From positions 186,001 through 250,000 of the forward strand of contig JBQLZO010000025.1 in the NCBI GenBank assembly GCA_052168315.1: DNA of 64,000 nt. Reading direction: 5' to 3'. Both the position numbers and the translations under genes were made by a program. The notes below the pieces were generated by a model. That model had not been told where the DNA came from and made no database searches. It saw only the letters and a program-made list of their open reading frames with translations. Source of the stretch: JBQLZO01 sp052168315. Lineage in GTDB: Bacteria; Planctomycetota; Phycisphaerae; Phycisphaerales; UBA1924. Shown piece by piece: positions 35,728 through 44,106 of the stretch. The stretch's first letter is position 1. The number at the start of each line of letters is the position of its first letter.

Positions 35728-37008
35728 TCAGTTGCAGGTGTTGCCGAAGTTGCTCAGCAGGATCCCGAGATCGTCCGAATCGACATCCCCATCGCCATCG
35801 AGATCGCCCGGACAGGGGCCCGGCGGCTCGCACGCGATCCGCGCGATCCCGTTCGACTCCTCGCCGCTCACCGTCTCGAAGATCCCCCCGGCGTACACCG
35901 CCGGAGCGTTGGCATCCCCATCATCGAACACCGCGAGGTCGTACACACCTGGCCCGCTGGCCCCACCGTCCAGACCGATGACATTGGTCCACTGGATCCC
36001 ATCCCAATACGCCAGCCGCGTGGCTGGGCTCAGGGAACTCCCTCCGACGAAGAGCAGCGAGTCGTTGCCCCGCTGCAGCACCACTGTCGCGAACGGCGTG
36101 CTCCCGAGGGGAGGAACCGGCAGGGCGACCCAATTCGCTCCATCCCAGCGCTCGACACCAAACGAGCCCACGGCGTGCAGCGCCGGGCCGCTGCCATCGT
36201 CGTAGATCGCGAACTCGTTGACCTCGCCGCCTCCGGAAGGCCCGCTCCCGAGCGGCGTCCACTGGACCCCATCCCAGCGCGCAACACGGCTGGCCGGGCT
36301 CCCGCCGGCATTGAGAAAGCGCCCGCCGGCGTACAGCGCGGGACCGGTGCCATCATCGAACACGATGAGCGTGCGGATCCAGTCATCCACACCCCCGCCC
36401 ACATCGGACCAGCTCGATCCATCCCATCGGGCGATGTACGGAGCGGGCTGCCCATCGGCCTGCGTGAACCACCCGGCGGCATACAGCGCCTCGCCCGTTC
36501 CATCATCGAACGGGACAATCGCCTCGACCCGCTGGTTCAGACCGCCGGCCAGCGGCGACCAATCCGCGCCATCCCATCGCGCGATCCGACTCGCGGGCTG
36601 CCCGCCGGCGGCTCCGAAGGTGCCGCCCGCGTACAGCGCCACGCCCGCGCCGTCATCGAAGCTCCCGAGCGCCCAGACCTCGCCGGCGATGCCCGCGCCG
36701 AGCGCCGACCACGCGCTCCCATCCCATCGCGCGATGAAGCTGGCCGGCTGCCCGCCGGCGGTGTCGAAACTCCCCCCCGCGTACAGCGCCTCGCACTGCC
36801 CCGCGATGGCGTGCGTGCCCAGCGCGAAGATCCTCCCATTGAGCGTGACCGGCCCATCCACCCCACCCCCGACGGGCCCGGGGGAACATGGCTGCGCCAC
36901 CGCATGCGGCGCGAGCACAGCGCACGCCAAGGCGGCGAGCGGGGAGAGCATCGTCCGACGATTCCGCTGGAGTACCACGATCGGCTGTCCTTTCGTTGAA
37001 GGCGCCAT
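35728..37008 (-). CDS. Secreted repeat protein resembling a beta-propeller with one dockerin-like repeat
   Basis: 426 residues from the start at 37008. The signal peptide has a basic n-region (KGQPIVVLQRNRR) and a hydrophobic core to about residue 40; a start at 36951 would lack the basic part. The body consists of six to seven units of about 45-50 residues sharing ALYAGGxFxxAGGxPAxxIARWDGxxWxxLGxG, a planctomycetal repeat that probably forms blades of a beta-propeller. The C-terminus has only one dockerin-like repeat (DLDGDGDVDSDDLG) and ends NTCN, where the neighbours have two. Exported; ligand unknown. The last unit differs most (AVFDDGDANAPAVYAGGIF). Confidence 0.82.
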   Translation of the reverse strand: MAPSTKGQPIVVLQRNRRTMLSPLAALACAVLAPHAVAQPCSPGPVGGGVDGPVTLNGRIFALGTHAIAGQCEALYAGGSFDTAGGQPASFIARWDGSAWSALGAGIAGEVWALGSFDDGAGVALYAGGTFGAAGGQPASRIARWDGADWSPLAGGLNQRVEAIVPFDDGTGEALYAAGWFTQADGQPAPYIARWDGSSWSDVGGGVDDWIRTLIVFDDGTGPALYAGGRFLNAGGSPASRVARWDGVQWTPLGSGPSGGGEVNEFAIYDDGSGPALHAVGSFGVERWDGANWVALPVPPLGSTPFATVVLQRGNDSLLFVGGSSLSPATRLAYWDGIQWTNVIGLDGGASGPGVYDLAVFDDGDANAPAVYAGGIFETVSGEESNGIARIACEPPGPCPGDLDGDGDVDSDDLGILLSNFGNTCN

Positions 37009-37075
37009 CCGTGGCGTGGAACGCGGCCTCGCGACGATCACGCTGGCCGCCGTGATGAACACACTACGCCCACCC

Positions 37076-39799
37076 TCAGTCGCACACGCCCCCGAACGCT
37101 CCGAGCAACAGCCCCAGGTCGTCCGAATCGACCAGCCCATCGCCGTTGATGTCAGAGGTGCACCCCTCAGCACAACCGAAGTTGCCCAAGAGGAGCCCAA
37201 GGTCGTCCGAGTTCACGATGTCATCATCATTCAGGTCGGCGCACACGCTCACCGAAATCACCACCCGATCCTCCAGCGTGATCGCGGCGAACACCAGCCC
37301 CGCGATCGTCGGCGCCGAGACAACCTCCATGGTTCCGACGGCCGAGGAACCCGTGATGATCGCGAACTGCTGGCCGATGGCCGGGAGGAAGCCCGGATCG
37401 ATGCTCAGCACGATATCACCATCGACGGCGAGCGCGCCGGTCGCCGTGATGCGGCTGAAGTCCATCGCGTCGTTGATGGTGATGTGGTGCACGCTGCTCG
37501 CTCCAGCGCTGTACCCGCCGCTGACGCTGATGAGTCCCGTCGGATCGCCGGGCTTGATGGTTCCGGCGTTGTGCAGTCCGAGCTGGACCTGCCCGCGCCC
37601 CGAGATCGTGTGCCCGATGTCGTTGGTCAGGGTGCCGGTGCCCACGATCCTCGGCACGCCACCGAGGGGCTTCGAGAACGCGATCTCGCCCGTGCCGCTC
37701 GCCGTCGCATTGGCGGCGAGGAAGCTCAGCGTGGCCGTGCTCCCGGAGGGCGAGAAGTCACCGATCTCGATGCGCCCATGGTTGGTGAACACATCATCGA
37801 CGATGTTCAGCGTGCCGAAGGTCGCGATGACCAGGTCGGCATTGTTCAGCACGCCATCGAGCGTCGTGGCGCCCGCCCGCCGCACCATCGCGGGAGCATC
37901 GGGCGTGGCCTCCAGCGAGCCGCCGAGCAGGGTGCTGTTGGCGGTGAACTCAACCAACGAATCGACCCCGTCGGCGAGGATCTGTCCCCCGGCGCTCTGG
38001 TCGATCGTGCTGCTGGTGATGGTCAACCATCCACCTCCGCTCGCCCGGATGATGTTGTTGTTCGTCGCGGTGGCGGTCTGGATCTGGAACTGGCGCTCGG
38101 GGTCGTCCGCATCGATCACGCCATCATTGACGAACGAGGCAAGGATCCGGCCCGCGCCGGCGATCGTGTGATCGGCGCTGTTCGTGAGCACCGACTCGCC
38201 GACGCCGGTGATCTGGGCGCGGGTGGTCGAGAGCCCGTTCAGCCTCACCGTGCCGGTGCCGAGAAGGCTCACCGAATCGACCACGCCCAGCGTGGCCGTG
38301 CTCCCCGAAGTATTGAAGTTGTTCACGCTGAGCAGGCCGTTGTTCGTCAACGCGGTCCCAGTGAGATTGATCGTGCCCACGGGCACCACCAGCAGCTCGG
38401 CGTCCAGGGTGACATCCTGAAGCGTCGTGGTCCCCGCCTGTCGCACCATCGCCGGCGCGCCGGGCGTGGCCTCCAGCGAACCGCCGAGCACGCTGCAGGT
38501 GCCGATGAATTCAACCAGCGAGTCCGGGCCGTCGGCAATGATCTGGCCGCCGGCGGTCTGGTCGATGATGCTGCTGGTGATGTCCAGCAGGCCGCCGGCG
38601 CTGGCGCGGATGATGCTGTTGTTCGTGGCATCGTCGGTCTGGATCAGCAATTCAAAACCAGACGCATCGGCATCGATCAAGCCATCGTTCACAAAGCCGC
38701 TGATGATCTGTCCCGCGCCGGCGATCGTGTGCTCAGCGCTGTTTGTGAGCACCCCGCCACCGCTCGTGATCCGTGCGCGGGTGGTCGAGAGCCCGTTCAG
38801 CCTCACCGTGCCGGGGCCGAGGAGGCTCACGGAATCGACCACGCTCAGCGTCGCCGCGCTCCCGGAAGCACTGAAGTCATTCACGCTCAGCAGGCCCTCG
38901 TTCGTCAACGCCGTTCCGGTGAGATTGATCGTGCCTACCGGCACCACCAGCAATTCGGCCTCCAGCGTGACATCCTGGAGCGTCGTGGTGCCCGCCTGCC
39001 GCACCATGGCCGGGGCGTCGGGCGTTGCCACCAGCGAGCCGCCGAGCACGCTGCCGTTGCCAACGAAGTCAATGAGCGATCCCGAACCGTCGGCGAAGAT
39101 CTGACCGCCCCCGGCCTGATCGACCGCAGTGCTGCTGAGCCTCAGGATGCTCCCGTTGCTCGCGCTGAACAGCCCGTTGTTCGTCATCGCGCTCGCGCCC
39201 AGCTGCAGCTCCAGCCCTTCCTCATCCGCGATGATGCTCCCGTTGTTGATCACCGTCGCGATGATCTGGCCCGCCCCGGCCACGGTGTGACCTCCCGCGA
39301 CCGTGACAACGGCCTCGCCGGTGGTGGTGATCCGAGCCCGGGTGAAGGTCAGCCCCATGAGCCGGGTGGTCCCGCCGCCGACGATCTCGGTATCCCCCGT
39401 CGCGGTCAGCGTCGCCGATGAACCGGACGCAGAGAAGTTATTGATCTGAAGCACGCCGTCCACCGTAGCCGTACCGCCACTGAGAGACAGCGTTCCCGCC
39501 GCCGGAACAAGGACAACGCCGTCAGGATTCGTCAGCAGCAGCTCACCCAGCGTGGTGGTCCCGGCAGGCAGCGCGACCTCGTACGCGCCGGCCACGCCGA
39601 TCTCTGCCACCGCCCGCGCCCCATTGGGCACGATCGCCGGGTCCCAGTTGCTCGCGATGCTCCACGCGCCGCCCAGCGCATTGATCCACAACCCGGCGTG
39701 CGCCGCGGCAGCGGTGCCCGCGGCAACCATGATCGCCGCGGCACAAGCGCGCCCGCGAATGCGATGGGGACGAATCGACAGTGCATCGACACAACTCAT
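37076..39799 (-). CDS. Secreted repeat protein with dockerin-like tail (paralogue 1 of a tandem pair)
   Basis: 907 residues, excellent AGGAGGAG ribosome-binding site before the ATG. Signal peptide (residues about 1-36). A planctomycetal entry motif WINALGGAWSIASNWD is followed by about four long beta-solenoid-like units of about 185 residues; unit landmarks are (D/E)HTIAGAGQI, LGGSLEATPxAPAMVRQAGTTTLQDVTL and VVPVGTINLTGTALTN, two of which recur nearly verbatim. A Cys-containing hinge and two dockerin-like repeats (DLNDDDIVNSDDLG, DINGDGLVDSDDLG) close the protein. Its neighbour is a paralogue of the same length, 262 bases away. Likely a surface filament, adhesin or scaffold; function unknown. 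Confidence 0.85.
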   Translation of the reverse strand: MSCVDALSIRPHRIRGRACAAAIMVAAGTAAAAHAGLWINALGGAWSIASNWDPAIVPNGARAVAEIGVAGAYEVALPAGTTTLGELLLTNPDGVVLVPAAGTLSLSGGTATVDGVLQINNFSASGSSATLTATGDTEIVGGGTTRLMGLTFTRARITTTGEAVVTVAGGHTVAGAGQIIATVINNGSIIADEEGLELQLGASAMTNNGLFSASNGSILRLSSTAVDQAGGGQIFADGSGSLIDFVGNGSVLGGSLVATPDAPAMVRQAGTTTLQDVTLEAELLVVPVGTINLTGTALTNEGLLSVNDFSASGSAATLSVVDSVSLLGPGTVRLNGLSTTRARITSGGGVLTNSAEHTIAGAGQIISGFVNDGLIDADASGFELLIQTDDATNNSIIRASAGGLLDITSSIIDQTAGGQIIADGPDSLVEFIGTCSVLGGSLEATPGAPAMVRQAGTTTLQDVTLDAELLVVPVGTINLTGTALTNNGLLSVNNFNTSGSTATLGVVDSVSLLGTGTVRLNGLSTTRAQITGVGESVLTNSADHTIAGAGRILASFVNDGVIDADDPERQFQIQTATATNNNIIRASGGGWLTITSSTIDQSAGGQILADGVDSLVEFTANSTLLGGSLEATPDAPAMVRRAGATTLDGVLNNADLVIATFGTLNIVDDVFTNHGRIEIGDFSPSGSTATLSFLAANATASGTGEIAFSKPLGGVPRIVGTGTLTNDIGHTISGRGQVQLGLHNAGTIKPGDPTGLISVSGGYSAGASSVHHITINDAMDFSRITATGALAVDGDIVLSIDPGFLPAIGQQFAIITGSSAVGTMEVVSAPTIAGLVFAAITLEDRVVISVSVCADLNDDDIVNSDDLGLLLGNFGCAEGCTSDINGDGLVDSDDLGLLLGAFGGVCD
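37201..37337. repeat. Near-identical 137-base copy shared with the paralogous gene (copy 1)
   Basis: This stretch in the 3' part of the first 907-residue gene matches 40196-40332 in the second with two differences seen by eye, while the rest of the genes has diverged. It encodes the end of the body domain and the first dockerin-like repeat. Confidence 0.85.
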
Positions 39800-40061
39800 C
39801 TCTACTCCTCCTGGGATCCTGTGCGTTCCGCGTCACATCACACGGCCCGTGGCCGTGCCCGAGAACCCGCGCCGCGCCCGCCGGCGGCAGCGGGCGCACG
39901 AAAGCACTCGCAACCATGGCAAGCACGGCCCACAGCCTACCTCATGAATGACCATCGCCACATGAACTCTTGCGATTCACAATGTCTGCGCGAATCGAAC
40001 TCCGATATCGGACGATCCGAACGCGATGGATCACGCCGAGCAGAGCGCCGCCGGCGGTCGG

Positions 40062-42785
40062 TCAGCGCCCCAGCTGGCAATCCGCTCCAAACCCGCCGAG
40101 CAGCAGCCCCAGGTCATCCGAATCGACCAGACCATCGCCGTTGATGTCGGCAGTGCAGCCCTTCGCGCATCCGAAGTTGCCCAGCAGCAAGCCGAGGTCG
40201 TCCGAGTTCACGATGTCATCATCATTCAGGTCGGCGCACACGCTCACCGAAATCACCACCCGATCCTCCAGCGTGATCGCGGTGAACACCAGCCCCGCGA
40301 TCGTCGGCGCAGAGACAACCTCCATGGTTCCGCTGACCGTATCCGCGGTCAGGATGTCGAACTGCTCGCCCACCTCCGGCAGGAAGCCCGGATCGATCTC
40401 CAGGGTGATATCCCCGTTCACGCTGGCAGCGCCGCTCACCGCGAGCACGCCGGTATCGCCGAAGGCATCGATGCTCGCGTGGAACTGCGCGGTCGCGCCC
40501 TCCGTGTAGGTCCCGTTGAGGTCGAGGGTCCCGCTCGGCGCGCCGGGCGCGATCGTGCCCTCATTCACCAGGTCCGCATTGATGATGCCCACTCCCGAGA
40601 TGGTGTGCCCACTCCCATTGGTCAGACCGTTGGACGCGTTGAGCTGCGCATCGTCGGAGGCCGGATCCTGCAGCGCGATCTCGCCGCCGCCGGTCAGCGT
40701 CGCCGCATCGGCGAAGCTCATGATGCTGTTCGACGCCGATGGGCTGAACAACCCGATGTCGATACGCCCCGAGTTGTTGAGGTTGGTGCCGATGTACTCG
40801 ATCGAACCACCGAGATCGATGATCATGTCCGCATTCAAATCAACGCCATCGAGGGTCGTCGCGCCGCTGAGACGGCGCACGGGCGGCGCATCCGGAGTCG
40901 CATCGATCGATCCGCCGATGATCGTCGAGCTCGTGACCACGGGGAACACGATCCGCGCGTTCGCCCCATCGGCCAGGATCTGCCCGCCCCCCGTCTGGTC
41001 GATCGTGATCGACTCGATGCTGATGATGCCCTGATTCGTCGCGCGGATGGTCGAGTTATTGACCTTGTTCTGAGACCCAAGTTCGAGCGTCTGATCGGCC
41101 AGGTCAGCGCTGACGAGCCCGTCGTTCGTCAGCGCCGCATTGATCCGCCCGGTGCCGGAGATCGTGTGCAGCGCATCGTTCGTGACCGTGCCATTGAGCT
41201 GCGCATCGTCGGACACATCATCGGACAAGGCGATCTCTCCGGTGCCCGTCAGCAGGATCGGATCCATGAAGTCGATGATCGAGTTCGAGGCCGATGCGGA
41301 GAACAGCCCCACTTCGATGCGCCCGTTGTTCGTCATCGTCGTGCCCTGCACGAACACGCTGCCGCCGATATCGATCACCATGTCCGCGTTCAGCGTCACA
41401 TCGACGAGCGTGGTCGAGCCCGACCGCCGGATGTACGCGGGCGCATCCGGCGTCGCGTTGAGCTGGCCGCCAATGATCGTCGAGGCCGTGACCACCGGGA
41501 ACTCGACCAGCGAGCCCGCACCATCGGCCAGGATCTGCCCGCCGCCGGTCTGATCGATCGTGATCGACTCAATGCTCAGGGTAGCCCCGTTCGTCGCCCG
41601 CATCGTGGCGTTGTTGATCTTGTCCTCCAGCCGGAGGTCCATCGTCTCGCCCGCAACATCCGCGCTCACGAGCCCGTTGTTCGTCAGCGCCGCATTGAGC
41701 TGCCCGGCGCCCGCGATCGTGTGCCCAGCGCTGCTGGTCAGCACGCCGTTGATCTGAGCATCGTTGCTCACGCCGTCGGCGAGGCGGAGCTCGCCCGACC
41801 CCGTCACGAGCACCGAGTCCTGGAAGGACATGATCGAGTCGCTGGCCGAGGCCGAGAAGTTCCCGATCGACACCGCCGCATCGTTGACCAGGCTCCCGCC
41901 CGTGATGACCACGGAACTCGCGAAGTCGATGAAGAACGCGCCTTCCAGCGTGACCGCCTCCAGGGTCGTCGTCCCCGAGCTCGACCGGGTAATCGGATCG
42001 GCGCCACCCTCACTCCGAAGCGTTCCGCCGAGAACCGCCTGGCCGAAGCCGGTGGAGAACTCCACCCTGGAACCCGCCCCGCTGGCGAGGATCAGTCCAT
42101 CCACACCCTGGGCGGTCGTGCCGAACTCGAACGCGAGGATGCCGCCATCGACCGCCCGCATCACGGCGTTGTTCACCCGGTCCGCGACCCTCAGCCGGAG
42201 CGAGAACCCCTCCGCATCGGCGGTCACCAGCCCATTGTTCGTGAACGGCGCCGGAACGATCCCCGTGCCCGCCACGGTGTGCTCGGGAGCGAAAAAGTAC
42301 TGGCTGGCCGCGGCCGCGGACAGCTGCGCATCGTCGCTGATGTTGTCGGCCAACCGCGTGACCCCGGTGCCGGCGAGCGTCACATCGCCGGTCGCCCGCA
42401 GGATCGAATTCGACGAAGAGGACGAGAAGTCACCGATGCGGAGCTCGCCGTCGATCGTGTGCGTCCCCGACTGCAGATCGAGCAGGCTGGCGATCCCAAT
42501 GAGCACCGTCGCATCCGGATTCGTCAGCTCCAGCGTCCCGAGAGCGATCGAAGTCGAAGACCCGAGATCAACGATGTAGGCGCCGGGGGTGCCGATCGTC
42601 GCCGTCGCGCCCGGCGCGTTCGGGACCATCCCGTCGTCCCAGTTGGCCGGCACGGTCCAGGCACCGCCCAGTGGATTGATCCAGATCGAAGCGTTCGCGG
42701 CGACCGCCGCCCCCGCCGCGAGAATGAGGGCTCCCGCGCTGGCGAGGCGGTTCCGACGGTTCGACATGCTGATCACGGTGCTCAT
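40062..42785 (-). CDS. Secreted repeat protein with dockerin-like tail (paralogue 2 of a tandem pair)
   Basis: 907 residues, the same length as the preceding gene product. Signal peptide (Arg-rich SNRRNRLASAG, hydrophobic core, ANAS). WINPLGGAWTVPANWDDGMVPN is the counterpart of the entry motif. The body has about four solenoid-like units that share VFVQGTTMTNNGRIEVGLFSASAS, (D/E)(H)TIxGxG and STTLVDVTLNADMVIDIGGS elements. Two dockerin-like repeats end it and the last residues are Cys-Gln-Leu-Gly-Arg. Unit sequences are similar in pattern but not identical to paralogue 1, apart from the C-terminal part. The start has a GGAGAAG site upstream. Role unknown. Confidence 0.85.
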   Translation of the reverse strand: MSTVISMSNRRNRLASAGALILAAGAAVAANASIWINPLGGAWTVPANWDDGMVPNAPGATATIGTPGAYIVDLGSSTSIALGTLELTNPDATVLIGIASLLDLQSGTHTIDGELRIGDFSSSSSNSILRATGDVTLAGTGVTRLADNISDDAQLSAAAASQYFFAPEHTVAGTGIVPAPFTNNGLVTADAEGFSLRLRVADRVNNAVMRAVDGGILAFEFGTTAQGVDGLILASGAGSRVEFSTGFGQAVLGGTLRSEGGADPITRSSSGTTTLEAVTLEGAFFIDFASSVVITGGSLVNDAAVSIGNFSASASDSIMSFQDSVLVTGSGELRLADGVSNDAQINGVLTSSAGHTIAGAGQLNAALTNNGLVSADVAGETMDLRLEDKINNATMRATNGATLSIESITIDQTGGGQILADGAGSLVEFPVVTASTIIGGQLNATPDAPAYIRRSGSTTLVDVTLNADMVIDIGGSVFVQGTTMTNNGRIEVGLFSASASNSIIDFMDPILLTGTGEIALSDDVSDDAQLNGTVTNDALHTISGTGRINAALTNDGLVSADLADQTLELGSQNKVNNSTIRATNQGIISIESITIDQTGGGQILADGANARIVFPVVTSSTIIGGSIDATPDAPPVRRLSGATTLDGVDLNADMIIDLGGSIEYIGTNLNNSGRIDIGLFSPSASNSIMSFADAATLTGGGEIALQDPASDDAQLNASNGLTNGSGHTISGVGIINADLVNEGTIAPGAPSGTLDLNGTYTEGATAQFHASIDAFGDTGVLAVSGAASVNGDITLEIDPGFLPEVGEQFDILTADTVSGTMEVVSAPTIAGLVFTAITLEDRVVISVSVCADLNDDDIVNSDDLGLLLGNFGCAKGCTADINGDGLVDSDDLGLLLGGFGADCQLGR
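40196..40332. repeat. Near-identical 137-base copy shared with the paralogous gene (copy 2)
   Basis: Partner of 37201-37337; offset 2995 bases, same orientation. Confidence 0.85.
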
Positions 42786-43089
42786 GGCTCACTTCTCCAT
42801 CCTGGACATAGGGCGTGCGCCCGGTGCGCACCGCGATAGCCTTCGTCCGCCCGTGGCGAAGTCAGCGCAGTATCACCGGCGCGAATGTGATATCAGGCGT
42901 GCATCCATGGCACGCAATCGCGTCGAGTGTAATTGCAGCATCCCACAAAGGCCCGCTGAATCCCGATGATTCGCGCGCCGAACCGCAACCCGGGCGGGCT
43001 ATCGGACGACCGGTGCCATCACATTTGCACCCATCTCCACGCCGCGAAACGCCTCGTACCAGGAGCGGACATCGATCGCGAACGATCGC
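42786..43089. other. Spacer upstream of the second 907-residue gene
   Basis: 304 bases with a short GGTGCGCACC palindrome but no credible gene, terminator or unambiguous promoter. It has to contain the promoter of the gene that starts at 42785. Confidence 0.5.
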
Positions 43090-43926
43090 TCAATCGCAAG
43101 CGGTCCCGAACACCCCGAGCAGCAGCCCGAGGTCGTCCGAGTCGGTGTCGCCATCGCCATCGACATCCCCGCCCGCGCCGGCGCCGAACGCACCCAGCAG
43201 GATCGCGAGATCGTCCGAATCCACGCCGCCCGAGTCATCGAGATCACCAACGCACCCGGGCTCGACGGGAATCTCGGCCGAGCCGACGATGAGCCCCGTG
43301 AACGAGATCGTGCCCAGCGACGGGTTGGCCGGGTCCAGCGGAGCGGTGGCGTCGATGTCGGCCGAGAGGGTGATGATGTTGTCCACGATCTCGACATTCC
43401 CGCTCAGATCCAGCAGCACCACGCCCTGATCGGCGAGGTCGGCCGTGTCGGCGCACGGAAGCCCGGCGCCCGAGATCGCAGCGCAGAACAGCCCGGTCGA
43501 GCTGTACGCCAGCGTCCCGCCCAGCGTGCTCGGCGCGCCGACGAGCGTGAACTGGTTCGCGATGATCGGCGCGAAGTACACATCGCCATTGAACGCATCA
43601 TCCACCACAAGGCTGTTGATGTTCACCGTCAGCTGCCCGAGGAACCCGGCGCTGAGCACGAGGGTCAGGTTCTCCGTCAGCGCGATGTCGTACGCATAGA
43701 ACGCGAGATTGCCAGGAAAGTCCGGATCGGCCGGATCAACCGTGACCGATCCCGTGACCGGCGAAGAGTCCGAATCCGTGAATCCGGAAACCGACAGCGT
43801 GACCTCGATGAACGAGGCCGACTCGTCGATCGGAACAACGACCGGCTGCGCGAGCGCGAGCGATGGTCCGGCGGCGAACAGTGCGAGCGCAGCGCTGCAA
43901 ACAAGACTGGGACAACGGGCGATCAT
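43090..43926 (-). CDS. Secreted beta-rich protein with dockerin-like tail
   Basis: 278 residues. Signal peptide (MIARCPSLVCSAALALFAAGPSLALAQP), then a beta-strand-rich domain of about 190 residues (for example ASFIEVTLSVSGF, NLTLVLSAGFLGQLTVNI) with no recognised family, and two dockerin-like repeats (DLDDSGGVDSDDLA, DVDGDGDTDSDDLG) ending GTACD. The fold may be a PEP-CTERM-neighbour type beta sandwich. The last gene of the minus-strand run of five dockerin proteins. Function unknown. Confidence 0.8.
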   Translation of the reverse strand: MIARCPSLVCSAALALFAAGPSLALAQPVVVPIDESASFIEVTLSVSGFTDSDSSPVTGSVTVDPADPDFPGNLAFYAYDIALTENLTLVLSAGFLGQLTVNINSLVVDDAFNGDVYFAPIIANQFTLVGAPSTLGGTLAYSSTGLFCAAISGAGLPCADTADLADQGVVLLDLSGNVEIVDNIITLSADIDATAPLDPANPSLGTISFTGLIVGSAEIPVEPGCVGDLDDSGGVDSDDLAILLGAFGAGAGGDVDGDGDTDSDDLGLLLGVFGTACD

Positions 43927-44106
43927 GGTCTCTCTCCTCTGGCGTGGCGATGCGATTCAGTGCCGCACCGAGCCGATGGCGGCGGGCTCGCATCCACCAT
44001 ACCCGCGCCCGGACGCGATGGAAGCACGAAGCCGCCAAACCCCGCCACCGGGTCGCGCGCGGTCCCCCGCAACGATGGTCGAGAATGGCCTTCCCCCCGG
44101 GGGAGG

